A DNA stretch of 64,000 nucleotides from Laburnicola sp. R22_1 (taxonomy: Eukaryota; Ascomycota; Dothideomycetes; Pleosporales; Didymosphaeriaceae): assembly GCA_014281115.1 (NCBI GenBank), contig JACONQ010000007.1, forward strand, positions 744,001 through 808,000, read 5' to 3'. The notes under the pieces were generated by a model that ran no database searches, was not told the origin of the DNA, and worked only from the letters and a program-made list of their open reading frames with translations. This document shows, one piece after another, positions 1 through 9,947 of this stretch. The position numbers were made by a program, and so were the translations under genes. Within the stretch, counting starts at the first letter, position 1. Every line of letters starts with the position of its first letter.

Positions 1-533
1 ATAACAGACTTTAAGGACCCACAGAACCAACTTTGCCACTTGGGGTCACGCCTTTCATGCCATTCATAGTGCTCCACCTCCCCTATTTCCTTCATCACAT
101 CTTGTTTGAGGTAATGGCGTATATAAGCGGATGGGTCTCCTTCAGGACACCCATTTTCGTCCTCGAAGTATTTCAGAACCATGCCACACTTCCCCTGCCC
201 CTCGTGTCGATAGTTGACGAGCATGAAGTCTCCTGGCTTGTAGATCGCTTCCGTCTCGCCGTCGGCGCTTCGTTCCGCGTGTGCTTTGGAGTCCTGCTTT
301 GCCGGGTCGGGTATCGCAACCGCCCCTGGATCCAAATGGCCACGATACTCGTTTTTGTAAGTTAAATCGCGTAACGGTGGGTTCGGTCTGGCTAGCCTTA
401 TTTTAGCCCAAGCTGACACGAAGCCCGATATTACAGGATATTCTTTTGTGCGTGGAAGTTTTTTGTGTACGTAGAGTTTGCCCGGAAACTTGGAAGGCGG
501 AGGTGGGGACTTGTTCTTCGCTTGGCCGCTCAT
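1..533 (-). CDS. Unknown protein, 5' part only, runs off left edge
   Basis: An open frame on the minus strand starts at an ATG at 533-531 and stays open for 177 codons to the window edge, so the 3' end is missing. I do not recognise the family. The N-terminus is Pro/Lys-rich (MSGQAKNKSPPPPSK); residues about 98-125 (YKPGDFMLVNYRHEGQGKCG) and the charged, Trp-rich stretch near 155-172 look like folded protein. The composition (many K, E, Y, W and few repeats) is that of a real gene and not of a chance frame. There is no signal peptide or membrane segment. The start is the first ATG, with stops upstream in frame not checked beyond the repeat-rich flank. Coding status is inferred from frame length and composition. 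Confidence 0.6.
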   Translation of the reverse strand, partial: MSGQAKNKSPPPPSKFPGKLYVHKKLPRTKEYPVISGFVSAWAKIRLARPNPPLRDLTYKNEYRGHLDPGAVAIPDPAKQDSKAHAERSADGETEAIYKPGDFMLVNYRHEGQGKCGMVLKYFEDENGCPEGDPSAYIRHYLKQDVMKEIGEVEHYEWHERRDPKWQSWFCGSLKSV

Positions 534-1819
534 CGTGAACTTTTGTCGGCTCCGGATGCGCGATCGTGAACGTGGTATCGGTTCGCAGGAATGCTAGTAT
601 TGCTTTGCTGCAACAGAAGTATCGCTTCACAGGAACAGCAGAATCGCTTCGCAAGATCGCAAATATATAAAAAGCCTGCGCAGGCGTTAAGAGGCATATT
701 ATGAAGGAGGGGAAAAGAAGAAGAACAAGGGTCTCGGAGAAAGATATTATACCACCTCACCCATATGACTCAAGCCTCAAGTTGCCAAATTCCTCTGAGT
801 CAACCTGCCTCGGAGATCCAAATTTCTACGTCCCAAGCGACACTGAATGAACAGACAGAGTCAACCTCGGTCGTCTAACACTTTGACGTCACCGTTCTTC
901 GACATTTGTCGACGACACTGAGTGAACTGCCTGAGTCAACCTTTCTCACCTGTGTAACACTTGCGACTTCCACGTCACCATTCTTCCATCTTTGTCGGAG
1001 TCAAGCTTCCCCACACATCCAATTCTCCACATCCAACCCTCAACTTAGGTAACCGCTTCTCCAAACCAAATGAATCGACCTTTGTCGGAATCAACCTTCC
1101 CCACACAGCCAACCCTCCACATCCAACCCTCAACCTAGCTACTCGCCTCTCCACCCCAAATGAATCGACCTGTGTCGGAGTCAACCTTCCACACACTCAA
1201 CCCTCACCTGCGCTCCCTGCTTTTCCAAAGCCACCACATCGGCCTTTGTCCAAGTCAACCTTCCACACACATCCGACTCTCCACACCAGAACTTGCGCCT
1301 AGTCAATCGCTTTATCCGCGTCACCCTTCTCAACATTTTTAACCCTGCTCTCCCTACCCCACTCACCTCCCCAAAGCACCCAATCCCCTTATACACATCA
1401 CCTATTGATCCTCGCGCAACCACAATGCCGCCTCCCAACTCTGCACTCTGCAAAACCAGCCCCCACCACTACAACACCAAAATGCACAGTGCCAGCCCAA
1501 CCCCCTACAAACCCCCCAACCCCCAGCCTCCCAATCTCCCTCCCAATCTCCCTCCCAACACGACACAACTCAACCACGACTAATTAAGTCCATGCCTACG
1601 AAATCACCCTCCCCAAAAAGCGGCACCGCAAAAAACCCACACCCAAAGAGGAAGACTCTCACGACCCCACCCCAAACCACACACTCACACATCAACACAG
1701 AAACACAGTCGCAAGCAGCCATGCAAATTCCACTCATCTCAACGATGATATATCCGGGTATCCTATCCTATCCTATTTTACCAAACCCAAACTCCATTAC
1801 CCACCCCGCAACCCACCCC
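534..1819. other. Gene-free region with C-rich, low-complexity DNA
   Basis: This holds the degenerate tandem repeats at 838-1290 and then C/A-rich simple sequence to about 1810 on the plus strand. Open frames here are Pro/Thr/Asn-rich by-products of that composition. The right end is the 3' flank of the PP4 gene. Confidence 0.6.
838..1290. repeat. Degenerate tandem repeats, units of about 75-85 bp
   Basis: A recurring block contains the phrases TTTGTCGGAGTCAA, CTTCCCCACACA and CCACATCCAACCCTCAAC. Copies begin near 1011, 1096, 1181 and 1266, the later ones diverged. Two related units with CGACACTGAATGAAC / CGACACTGAGTGAAC precede them from about 838 and 913. The copies drift in sequence, as in an old minisatellite. 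Confidence 0.7.
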
Positions 1820-3356
1820 CTAAAGAAAATAATCCGCAACCGGTTTCTTCGCCGGCATCCCCCTCGAATCCTGCGGCGCCGCCTCAAACACCCTGTACCT
1901 CCGCCCCGGCCCATCCCTCGGCTTCTGCATACTCTCCCCAAGCACAGAACTCAGCCGTCTATTCTCCTCAGTAGCATTCCCGTTCGGTCCTGCGCTGGAA
2001 CCTGGGATCCATCCGCCACCGCCACCACCTCTTTCGCCATTGCTTCTCCGTACGAAACCCGCATTAGAACCATCTTCGCCCAGTTCCAAGATGGCGGCGA
2101 CGTTGCCGCAGCGGTAGCAATAGTTGGGCGCCGACCAGACCGTTACGATGGTGGAGTCGAACATTTCTTTGAAACCTTCCATGACTAGTTGATGTGCGCG
2201 CGCGATAAGACTGAGGTCGTTCTTGTAGTTGAAGCATTTTACAATATCGGCGCCAAAAAGGAAGCCCGCGCCGCGGGGTGATAGTCCCCAGCCGTCTATC
2301 TCATCGGGATCTGACCACAGGAGGTCGCACATGGCACCTTCGTGTGGGACTTCTTGTTTCCGGTCAAGGAGTCTGATCTTGTCGATTGAGTCGATCAAGG
2401 GCGATAGACCGCCGTGAACGCATAGAATGGCACCGGTGTCGTTGCGCGTCGAACCGTTCGCCGAAGATGTTGCGCCCGTGCCAGCGGCACCTGAGCGAGA
2501 CGGTGTAGGCCCTATGGGTGACGAAGAGGCGGGATTGGAGTTCGCCTGCGATGCGGCACTTGACTGCGAGTCACCGTTGCGCGCGTATCGGAACATGATC
2601 TCGCCATTGGCGTTCAGAGTTTCTATCTCGATATCAAGTTCCGGGTCTGGCAAGTCCATGTTGATGTTCTCAGCAATAGGACCGTCGGTCGCTTCGAGCG
2701 AGGTGGCGGCGCCGGTTACGAGGGCTCCAAGCGCTAGGTAGTCGAACACTTCGCAGCAGTACCTCCACACATTTGCGCTGCCATATTTCCGCAAACATTC
2801 GTCGTAGAAGCCGTATACGGTTGTAATCTGTCTCGATTCGTGATTGCCGCGGATGAGCGTTATACGATCGGGGTAGCGGACTTTGAGGCAAAGCAATAGG
2901 AGAAATGATTCTAGTGAATAGAAACCTCTATCGACGAAATCGCCTGAGGTGAGTCAGCATCTAGCAAGTTCGATATTGCGCACTGCGCAAATGCAGGATG
3001 GAGCATACCCATAAACAGATAGTTCGTGTCTGGCACATCGCCACCAACGCGAAACAGCTCCATGAGATCGTGGAACTGGCCATGTATGTCGCCGCATATC
3101 TAAACGGGTACCTGCATTAGCAACGCTCATGTTTGCCGCGTTGCATGACGTACCGTCACTGGCGCATCAACTCCCACCACGTTGCCTTCCTCTATCAGCA
3201 GCTCGCGCGCTTTGTAGCATAACTCGCGGACTTGGTTTTCGGGTATGGGTCGGCATGCGCGAAGCTGTGCGATGGCTCTAGAGGGTGTGAGCATTCGAAC
3301 GGGTCATTAAGAGGTTAGGCGGGGTACCTGTCGAGGTCGCTGCCGCCGGTGCTCAT
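1820..3356 (-). CDS. Protein phosphatase 4 catalytic subunit (PP4/Pph3 type)
   Basis: Four exons, 3356-3328, 3277-3154, 3099-3009 and 2943-1820, join in frame to 455 residues. It is a metal-dependent Ser/Thr phosphatase of the PP2A group; PP4 acts in DNA-damage recovery and cell-cycle control. Visible motifs are GDIHGQ (metal site), [23 protein letters not shown] and the C-terminal KKPVADYFL, which is the PP4 tail and carries the terminal Leu that is methylated in this family. The start [20 protein letters not shown] matches the family N-terminus. The usual length is near 307. The excess comes from a Ser/Ala/Gly-rich insert of about 94 residues before the CVHGGLSP motif (nt 2435-2716) and a Gly-rich insert of about 50 residues near the C-terminus. 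No convincing splice acceptor would remove the first one. Confidence 0.93.
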
Positions 3357-3909
3357 GGCTGCAGCTACGCGTCGTGCCCGCGAGGCCGCGAGGGCAGTGA
3401 ATTGTGGCACGCGGCTCCGTCGAGCTGACAAGCGCGCCGGTAAATTGAAGCTGGTCGGCCGAAGTTGGTATGCGGACAAAGTGGCGGGGAAACGGTCGCG
3501 TGGAGAGGGCGCGCGTGAGGCTGGATAGTGAACGGTCGACCACGTTGCACACAAATGCTGCGCGGAAGATAAAGACACGAATGGCTGTGAATGAGCAGTA
3601 GAATAACAATTCAGAAGCTGGCGACGTTCGAAAGAAGGAACTGAGTTCTAGGTGCAGTTCCGAACTGCAGGCATCCAGGCAGTTAGCGTCTTGGCCGACG
3701 GCGGTTGTCGCAGAGCTAGCTGACGACCACTCCACCAGAGCACGAACAGCTACACCCCACGTCTACCTTCATTTCACACCCGTCCGCGCTCCGGGCATAT
3801 CAATTGACTCGGTACGGCTTGAAAACTGCACCTCGAAGCTCAAGCAAGCCATTGACACGCCCCAGAGCCTGCGATGCCTCCGCCGCACGCTTCATAGCTC
3901 TCCAATACC
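3357..3909. other. Divergent promoter region, no gene seen
   Basis: This is the upstream DNA of the PP4 gene (left) and of the small membrane protein gene (right). Overlapping Arg/Ser-rich frames on both strands show no recognisable protein. Confidence 0.5.
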
Positions 3910-4338
3910 ATGCCTCCACACCTCCATCCCCGCTCGCGGATGACCACGTCGCTCTTCGCCACCACCCTCATGGTCTCCTTCTTAGTCGTAGCGACCCCGC
4001 ATCTGCTACCCTGTCCTGTGGACCCACGCACGCTCGCCGACTCCGATAGCCCGGACGCTTTGAACGGCGAGCCACGGAAGAGACGACGGAGAAGGGTTCC
4101 GAAAGAGGAGACGTGCAATGGTGTCATGAGCGAGGATAGGAGGAAATTGAAGGAGGCCGACGAGTGGGCGACAAGGCCGAAAAGAGAGTGCCCCGTACCG
4201 AAGCCGGGTGGGCTGATTGGGCAGGTGCTGGGCTTGAAGAAAGACGAGGCAGACGACGTAGCGGAGGTGCCATCCATCACAACTCAAGTAGAGCGAGCGC
4301 GGCGGAGGACGAGGTCGTCGGACGGAGAGCAGGGGTAG
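3910..4338 (+). CDS. Small protein with N-terminal membrane anchor, unknown function
   Basis: A single 142-residue frame. Residues about 10-33 (MTTSLFATTLMVSFLVVATP) form a hydrophobic segment preceded by basic residues, so it is a signal anchor or a mitochondrial-type single-span protein. The rest is basic and polar, with the run RKRRRRR, two Cys-Pro pairs (LPCPV, ECPVPKPGG) and a loosely coiled central stretch. Pairs of CP motifs like these occur in short fungal inner-membrane proteins, but I cannot name the family. It is divergent from PP4 with 553 bp between the starts. The start is the first ATG of the frame; an intron at the 3' end cannot be excluded. Coding status rests on composition and the clear membrane segment. 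Confidence 0.6.
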   Translation: MPPHLHPRSRMTTSLFATTLMVSFLVVATPHLLPCPVDPRTLADSDSPDALNGEPRKRRRRRVPKEETCNGVMSEDRRKLKEADEWATRPKRECPVPKPGGLIGQVLGLKKDEADDVAEVPSITTQVERARRRTRSSDGEQG

Positions 4339-4813
4339 CCAATCGAGTGAAGGGCTTGTACCATATGTGTATCTTGGGAAGCGATATGGCAGGGGCAGTT
4401 CTGTATATATGGGAAGAACAACAAGGGCTCACCGCACACTCAAGAGAATGTCCAAAGATTCAATTCGCATGCATCACGAACAATGCCTGAGTCTCCACAC
4501 ATATGCATTGGCCATCGAACGAGCAAACCAAAGTCTACGTCCAGGAAGGAAACCACTTTACAAGTACGATCAGCAGTCAATGGTGAGGGAACCTGCAGTG
4601 CGAATCGCCAACAAAAAAGTGGCCCGTAGAGCGACAAGCAATTTCGAGTTTAGTAAAATACAAAAGGGTATACGACGCTTTAACAAACCTACCGCCTACC
4701 AGTTCCTTTCAAGCATGCAAATCCAACCGGAACACCATAACCGCCCATCAAAGTGCCAATGCCCAGTGCGCCAAGGACTCCATGACCAACACGCCACAAT
4801 TACGTACATAAGC
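4339..4813. other. Gene-free spacer, 3' flanks of two convergent genes
   Basis: It lies between the ends of the small membrane protein gene and of ESA1. Frames that overlap it are read antisense to ESA1 and were not accepted. Nothing else was recognised. Confidence 0.5.
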
Positions 4814-6574
4814 CTACCAGTTCCACGTCCGACTCGCAGCCGAGAAAACAGGCGGCTTCCACTGCAGTCTCTCAGGATCAATACTCCTCTTCCCCTTAAC
4901 CTTCTCCTTCGCCTTCTGTCTCTCCCGCTGCTCGATAACCGCATCCGTCAAAACGACAACATGCTGATTCTTACTATACCTCAGCATATTCAAATTCTGC
5001 AGCGTATGCAACACATCATTCGTCGTCATCGCCGTCGCAGCCCCCAGATCCTCGATATTAGCCTCCGCTCTCCCGTCCATGAGCATGTCTACGATGATTT
5101 CTTGCCAGTAGGCGCGGTAGCCGAGGAGACCGAGATCCGAAAGCGGTTTTTCGGGGGAGCCGAGCTTGTTCTCGCGCTTGGAGAGCAGGTAGGAGAAGTC
5201 GATGAGGAGCTTGCCGAAGCCGCGGCGTTGGTATTGCGGGAGCGTGAGGATGCAGGCCACGTTGTAGCCTTCGGCGGATTCTTTTTCTTTGCTGAAGTAG
5301 CCGACGAGGTGGATGCCGTGGGCGTCGCGTACGCACATGCAGTAGAATAGGAAGGGGTCGACGTCATAGTACAGCGTTTTGTGGTCCAAGAATAGTTTAG
5401 AGAGGAGGCACAGGTTGCGGCACCAGGTGCGCTGGCGGCGGCCGTCAATCTCGAAGAAGGAGACGTTGTCGTCGCGGTAGATTTCGTTGCCGGGCGGATG
5501 GAGCAGCGTGCATTTAGAGCGGTGTCGCTCAAACTGCGTTACGTCGCCGTAATACGACAAGCAGAATTCGCAGACGTATACCATGTCGACGTCGATGAAG
5601 TCGATGGGGTAGGGGCTGAAGTACCACGGCTCGATCTCGAATTTCCCCATTTGTATTTTTTCAATGTTTCGCACGCGGGCAATTTCGGTTTGATTCTGCG
5701 TCATGGAGCCTGAAGTGCGCAATTTCTCGATCTCGTCTTCGCGCGAGTAGGCTTGGTCAGAGACGGCTTTTGCAGCGGCGGCGGCATCTTGCACATCGAC
5801 CAGATCCATCTCATCATCTTCAGGCTTGGGCGTCGTGCCATCGGTAATCTCAGTAGTGACGAGCAACTCTTGATTCTCTTTTCCTCCCGCCTTCGACGGC
5901 CTAGCCGCTTTTCCAGGCAAATTACTACTTGACGTCTCCGGCGTTCCGGAAAGCTCGCGATCTAGCTTACTGCGGGATCTTTTGAGGTTCTTCTGGTCTA
6001 CTTTGGAAGCTGTCTTTTCATTCTGTTTGGTCGAGGACTTTTTCTTGTCGGGCTTTTCAGGGGCGGGCCATTCGACTTCGCGGGAGAGATCGATGCGGTC
6101 TGCATCTACCCATTCATCGAGACGCTTGTTGAATTCTTCGTAGTGGACGTAGAATTTTGGTTTTCCGCCTCTTGTTTGGATCATGAGGATCTCGGCTTTG
6201 CGCTTTTCGCCATCCTGGTGGATGTTAGATACGAATAGAGATCAGATCACGGTGGAAGTGAAGGAGCATGAACGGAAATAATGAACACGTAGGAATGTAG
6301 CAAAAAAAGGGGGGGAAAGGAAACGATGCTGATAAGTGGTGGAAAGGTCTCCGTATGATGATGTTGTTCCCTCGCCCCAGGCGGTCGCTGCGCGCGTTGG
6401 TACTCACTTTGTCCACAAAAGCCTTCACGCCAACCCTACAGCAAACGCATCAGTACCATATCAGAATCACGCGCAGCGGTGTCGCACTTACCTCAGCTGC
6501 GCCAGGGTAGCAAGCCCCGTTTCCACCGGAACCGGCGTGCCAGAGGGCTCATGGGAATTTTCGCGAGGCGCCAT
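4814..6574 (-). CDS. ESA1: Histone acetyltransferase Esa1 (MYST family, NuA4 catalytic subunit)
   Basis: Three exons, 6574-6492, 6435-6408 and 6214-4814, give 503 residues (yeast Esa1 is 445). It acetylates histone H4 and H2A tails in the nucleus as the catalytic subunit of NuA4. The first two exons encode [21 protein letters not shown], completing the N-terminal chromo-barrel ([16 protein letters not shown], about residues 60-75). A Lys/Ser-rich linker follows, then the MYST zinc finger (CEFCL..H..KC, about 250-275), the catalytic Cys in [10 protein letters not shown] and the acetyl-CoA loop [11 protein letters not shown] (about 365-375), followed by the catalytic-Glu segment [10 protein letters not shown]. 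It is divergent from REX4. Intron 2 is long (193 nt). All phases agree. Confidence 0.96.
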
Positions 6575-6878
6575 GACTGCGCTCGATATTGTCTTTAATT
6601 ATCGCGAATTTTGGGTCGCGTTGTGGATTGTTGCCGTTGCTCGAAGTCGGAGGCGTCCTTTGTCGCGTTGCGACGGCGAGGGTGATGATGCGCCGCCAGG
6701 TCAGCGTTGGGCGGCGCTGGGCTGTGCAGCCTATCACATGCGGGGCGCACAGACCGTGGGAACTTTGACTTTTGGTTGCGGAATTCGCGTGCGGGGACGA
6801 ACGGGCAGCACGCCTCCACGCGACACCGGCCCATGAACGAACGGAGACACACCGCTATGCCGTGCAGGTGACAACGAC
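6575..6878. promoter_or_regulatory. Shared divergent promoter of ESA1 and REX4
   Basis: Only 304 bp separate the two start codons, which face away from each other, so both promoters must lie here. No specific factor site was recognised. Confidence 0.5.
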
Positions 6879-7937
6879 ATGGCGCCCCTCGAGTTGACTA
6901 ATCTATCCAGCAACTGGAAAGTGCTGCAGAAGAGGCTGCAGGCTGCAAAAGCTTCCGCGCCCGCCAAATCGCAGGCCGCCGAGACAGAGCAGACGACGTT
7001 GAAGCGCAAGAGAACCGGGAAACCCAATGCGGAGCATGCGACCAAGTCTGTAAAAGGATCAGCGAGGAGCATACCGCATAAGCAACCATCTTCGCGCAAA
7101 CGACAAAAGATGGAGGAGCCCACGTCACTAGGAGCCTCGATCAGACAGCATGATACCAAGACACTCTCGCGAAGCGTGTCGATGCCCTCGCTCAAACACG
7201 CGCCCCTTCTCGCCTCCTCGAAGAAAGCCGCCGAATCGCTTACCGTCCTGACCCCCTCCGCCGACTTCCCCGATGTCGAGAACGAGGGCATTTCCTCGAC
7301 CGTGCTCCCTGCGAAGTACATTGCGCTCGACTGCGAGATGGTGGGAACTGGACCGGAGCCTGACAAAGACTCTGCGCTGGCAAGGGTATCGGTTGTGAAT
7401 TACCATGGTCACCAGGTATACGATTCCTACGTGCAGGTCAAAGTGCCAGTGACCGACTACCGCACCGCTGTGTCAGGCATCGAGCCCAGGCACCTACGGA
7501 AACATGTGGCACGCCCATTCAAGGAAGTCCAAGATGACCTGAAGATCATCCTCGAAGGACGCATACTCGTGGGCCATGCCGTTAAGAACGATCTGGACGC
7601 ATTGATTCTCAAGCACGACAAGCGATACATTCGAGATACTTCCAAGTACTCTAAGTTCCGGGAACTAGCCCTGATACCAGGCCGCACACCATCTCTCAAG
7701 ATCTTGGCCGAGAAGCTGCTAGGCGTAGAGATCCAGGTTGGCGCACATAGCTCAGTGGAGGATGCACGGGCGACCATGGCCCTCTTCCGGTTGGAGAAAG
7801 AGGGCTTCGATAAGGAGGTCATCGAGAGATATGGCCACATCAAAGCGTGTACAACGGGCGCAGAAGTCGATGTTGGCGGTGGTGAGCCGGTGAAGCGGAA
7901 AAACAAGCCGAGAAAGAGAAAGAAGAAGAAGAACTAG
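6879..7937 (+). CDS. REX4: RNA exonuclease 4 (Rex4, DEDDh type)
   Basis: A single exon of 352 residues. Rex4 proteins are 3'-5' exonucleases of the nucleolus involved in pre-rRNA processing. The N-terminal 150 residues are basic and Ser-rich (nuclear/nucleolar targeting). The exonuclease domain starts with YIALDCEMVGTG (Asp-Glu of Exo I, about residue 147), continues with GHAVKNDLDAL (Exo II) and ends with AHSSVEDARATM (Exo III, His-x4-Asp, the DEDDh form). The C-terminus is very basic (KRKNKPRKRKKKK). The length fits fungal members. The start MAPLELTNLSSNW is the first ATG after the divergent promoter. It converges with the aldo-keto reductase gene 239 bp downstream. Confidence 0.95.
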   Translation: MAPLELTNLSSNWKVLQKRLQAAKASAPAKSQAAETEQTTLKRKRTGKPNAEHATKSVKGSARSIPHKQPSSRKRQKMEEPTSLGASIRQHDTKTLSRSVSMPSLKHAPLLASSKKAAESLTVLTPSADFPDVENEGISSTVLPAKYIALDCEMVGTGPEPDKDSALARVSVVNYHGHQVYDSYVQVKVPVTDYRTAVSGIEPRHLRKHVARPFKEVQDDLKIILEGRILVGHAVKNDLDALILKHDKRYIRDTSKYSKFRELALIPGRTPSLKILAEKLLGVEIQVGAHSSVEDARATMALFRLEKEGFDKEVIERYGHIKACTTGAEVDVGGGEPVKRKNKPRKRKKKKN

Positions 7938-8176
7938 GCGCAAGGCAGTCTGAGTTCTGGTTGGTTATTCCCGGTCAGGTGGGATGAATATATGCATCCA
8001 TGTATGGATTTGATGGGTACGAGGCGGACATGTGCTATTTCAGGGCGACATATATCAGGCACACTCTGTGACGATGAGTATGAAGTGGGATGATTCTAGT
8101 ATCATCTTCAAGTATGTTGTATACCCTTTTTGTTCTACTTATCTTCTGTTGTCCTTACTCCACCATGTCCACACAT

Positions 8177-9562
8177 CTACAACCCGTGAGGCTTGATAGG
8201 CTGCTGATGAGGATGACTATCCAGTGGTCCAGCGAACTTCAGCAACCCGATATCAGTACTCGTCATCCTCGTATTATACTTGACCCCAAACTCAAACAAA
8301 AAGCTCATGGGGAATCCAATATCAAAGTCCACCGCCGAGTCGATATCATCAATCTCCTGATCACTCAACTGCAACCCCAGTGCCTCAATATTCCCCTTCA
8401 GATGCTCGATCTTGCGCCCGCCCACAATAGGCACCACGTACGGCGCTTTGTGCATGACATATGCCAGTGCCACGCTCGTGAGCAGCGTATTCTTGCCCTT
8501 TGCCACCGTAGCCAGTTTCTCAGCCAAAACTTTCTGCGCCTCGCTCTGCGGTCGGAAGTTGCGTCCTTGCTCGCCGGCCTTTTCTTTGTCTTGCACGGTG
8601 AAGTTGCCACCACCGAGGGAGCCCCAGGGACATAGAGCCATACCCTCTTCGCGTGCCATGGGGATGATTTCGCGCTCGAAGTCGCGCTCTGAGGCGGACC
8701 AGTGGCCTTGGTATACGCTGAAGGGTCGGAGACCGTGGTCGCGCGCATCTATCCCGAATTAGTAAAGCTTCAAAGGGTTGGAGTAGGACGCGTACATTGG
8801 TTCGCTTTGCTAACAACCCAGGCTGGTGTATCGGAAACCCCGAGGTAGAGTACCTTCCCCCTCTGCACCATATGGTTCAGGCTCTGCATCAGCTCCGGGA
8901 TGCTCGTCGTGAAGTCCCACCAGTGCACATAGAGCAGATCGATGTAGTCGGTCTGCAGTTTCTTGAGCGACGCTTCGAGTGAGACGTGCAGTGACTTTGT
9001 GGAGTTGCCGGCGAAGTTGATGCGTTGGCGAGGCGAGTTGTGGGGGTTGGGGTAGCAGGTGGTGAACTTTGTAGCGAGGACGATTTCGTGGCGTATGTTG
9101 CGCTCTTTCATCCAGTCGCCGATCCAGGTCTCGGATTCTTCGTTTTGGTAGTTGTTTGCTCTGAAGGATAGCATCCATTGTCAGCTTTTTCTTCTTCATC
9201 TTTCCTCGAACAGCCAGACTCGTATGCGCAGGGGAGGAAGAGCGTGTGGGGCGGCCCCAGCAATCAATCCTACCCCACATTCTTCGACGCATACACAAAC
9301 ACCACACCACCACACCAGCGTACAGATCAGGGGAGAAAAGGGAGTCTTACGTATCAATAAAATTCCCACCCTGCTCATGGAAAAAGTCCAAAATCTCAAA
9401 TGTAGTCTTCTTATCACACTTGCCCATGTTCTGCTCCCACGCATCGCCAAAGTTCATAGCGCCCAGGCAGAGCGGGGAGACGCGCACGCCGGCATTGGGC
9501 GAGAGGACGCGGTGGTAGTCGAGGAGGGACCTTGGTTTAGGGGGCGCGCCGAAGAGGGACAT
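8177..9562 (-). CDS. Aldo-keto reductase, aryl-alcohol dehydrogenase (AAD) type
   Basis: Three exons, 9562-9351, 9160-8796 and 8748-8177, give 382 residues. It is a cytosolic NADPH-dependent carbonyl/aryl-aldehyde reductase of the AKR9-like group. The catalytic tetrad is visible: Asp in GGNFIDTANNY, Tyr in the same motif, Lys in VLATKF and His in LYVHWWD. The cofactor-binding part is in VPIVGGRKIEHLKGN. Exon 1 starts MSLFGAPPKPRSLLDYHRVL, typical of fungal AAD proteins. Intron 2 has a TACTAAT branch site. Yeast AAD relatives respond to oxidative stress; the substrate here is unknown. There are no cluster neighbours beyond an MFS gene 385 bp away, which alone does not make a pathway. Confidence 0.93.
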
Positions 9563-9947
9563 TTTGGATGGAGGTGTTTATTCGCGTTCGCGTTGAGTCG
9601 GTGCGTGAGGAGTGGAGTGAGGTATGCGGAGGAAGGGGGAATGTAGGTGCCGAGTCCCCTCGGTTTTATATTTTTGCTTGGTTTTGCATGACGTGTTCCA
9701 CGCGTAGTAGAGTCCATCATAGTACCGGTGGAATTGCGTGTGTGGACGAAGAATGTCGGCATTGTGGGGAGAGGTGGAGTTGGGTTTGGGGCAAAGTCCG
9801 GTTATCCCCGAGTGCGCTTACTTATCACGCTAATGAATTACAAATCCCAAGCTGTCGGAGATCAACCTCTTTCGACCTCTTTTGACCACGAGGGATGACA
9901 TGACGCATATGATGGGAAGATTGATCATGCACAAGGAGGATTTCTCC
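9563..9947. other. Spacer between aldo-keto reductase start and MFS gene end
   Basis: 385 bp containing the promoter of the reductase gene and the 3' flank of the MFS gene. No gene was recognised. Confidence 0.5.

Noticed and set aside
4367..5350. Plus-strand frame of 327 codons overlapping the end of ESA1
   Set aside because: It is read antisense to the Esa1 acetyltransferase domain and its composition is the complement of that gene.
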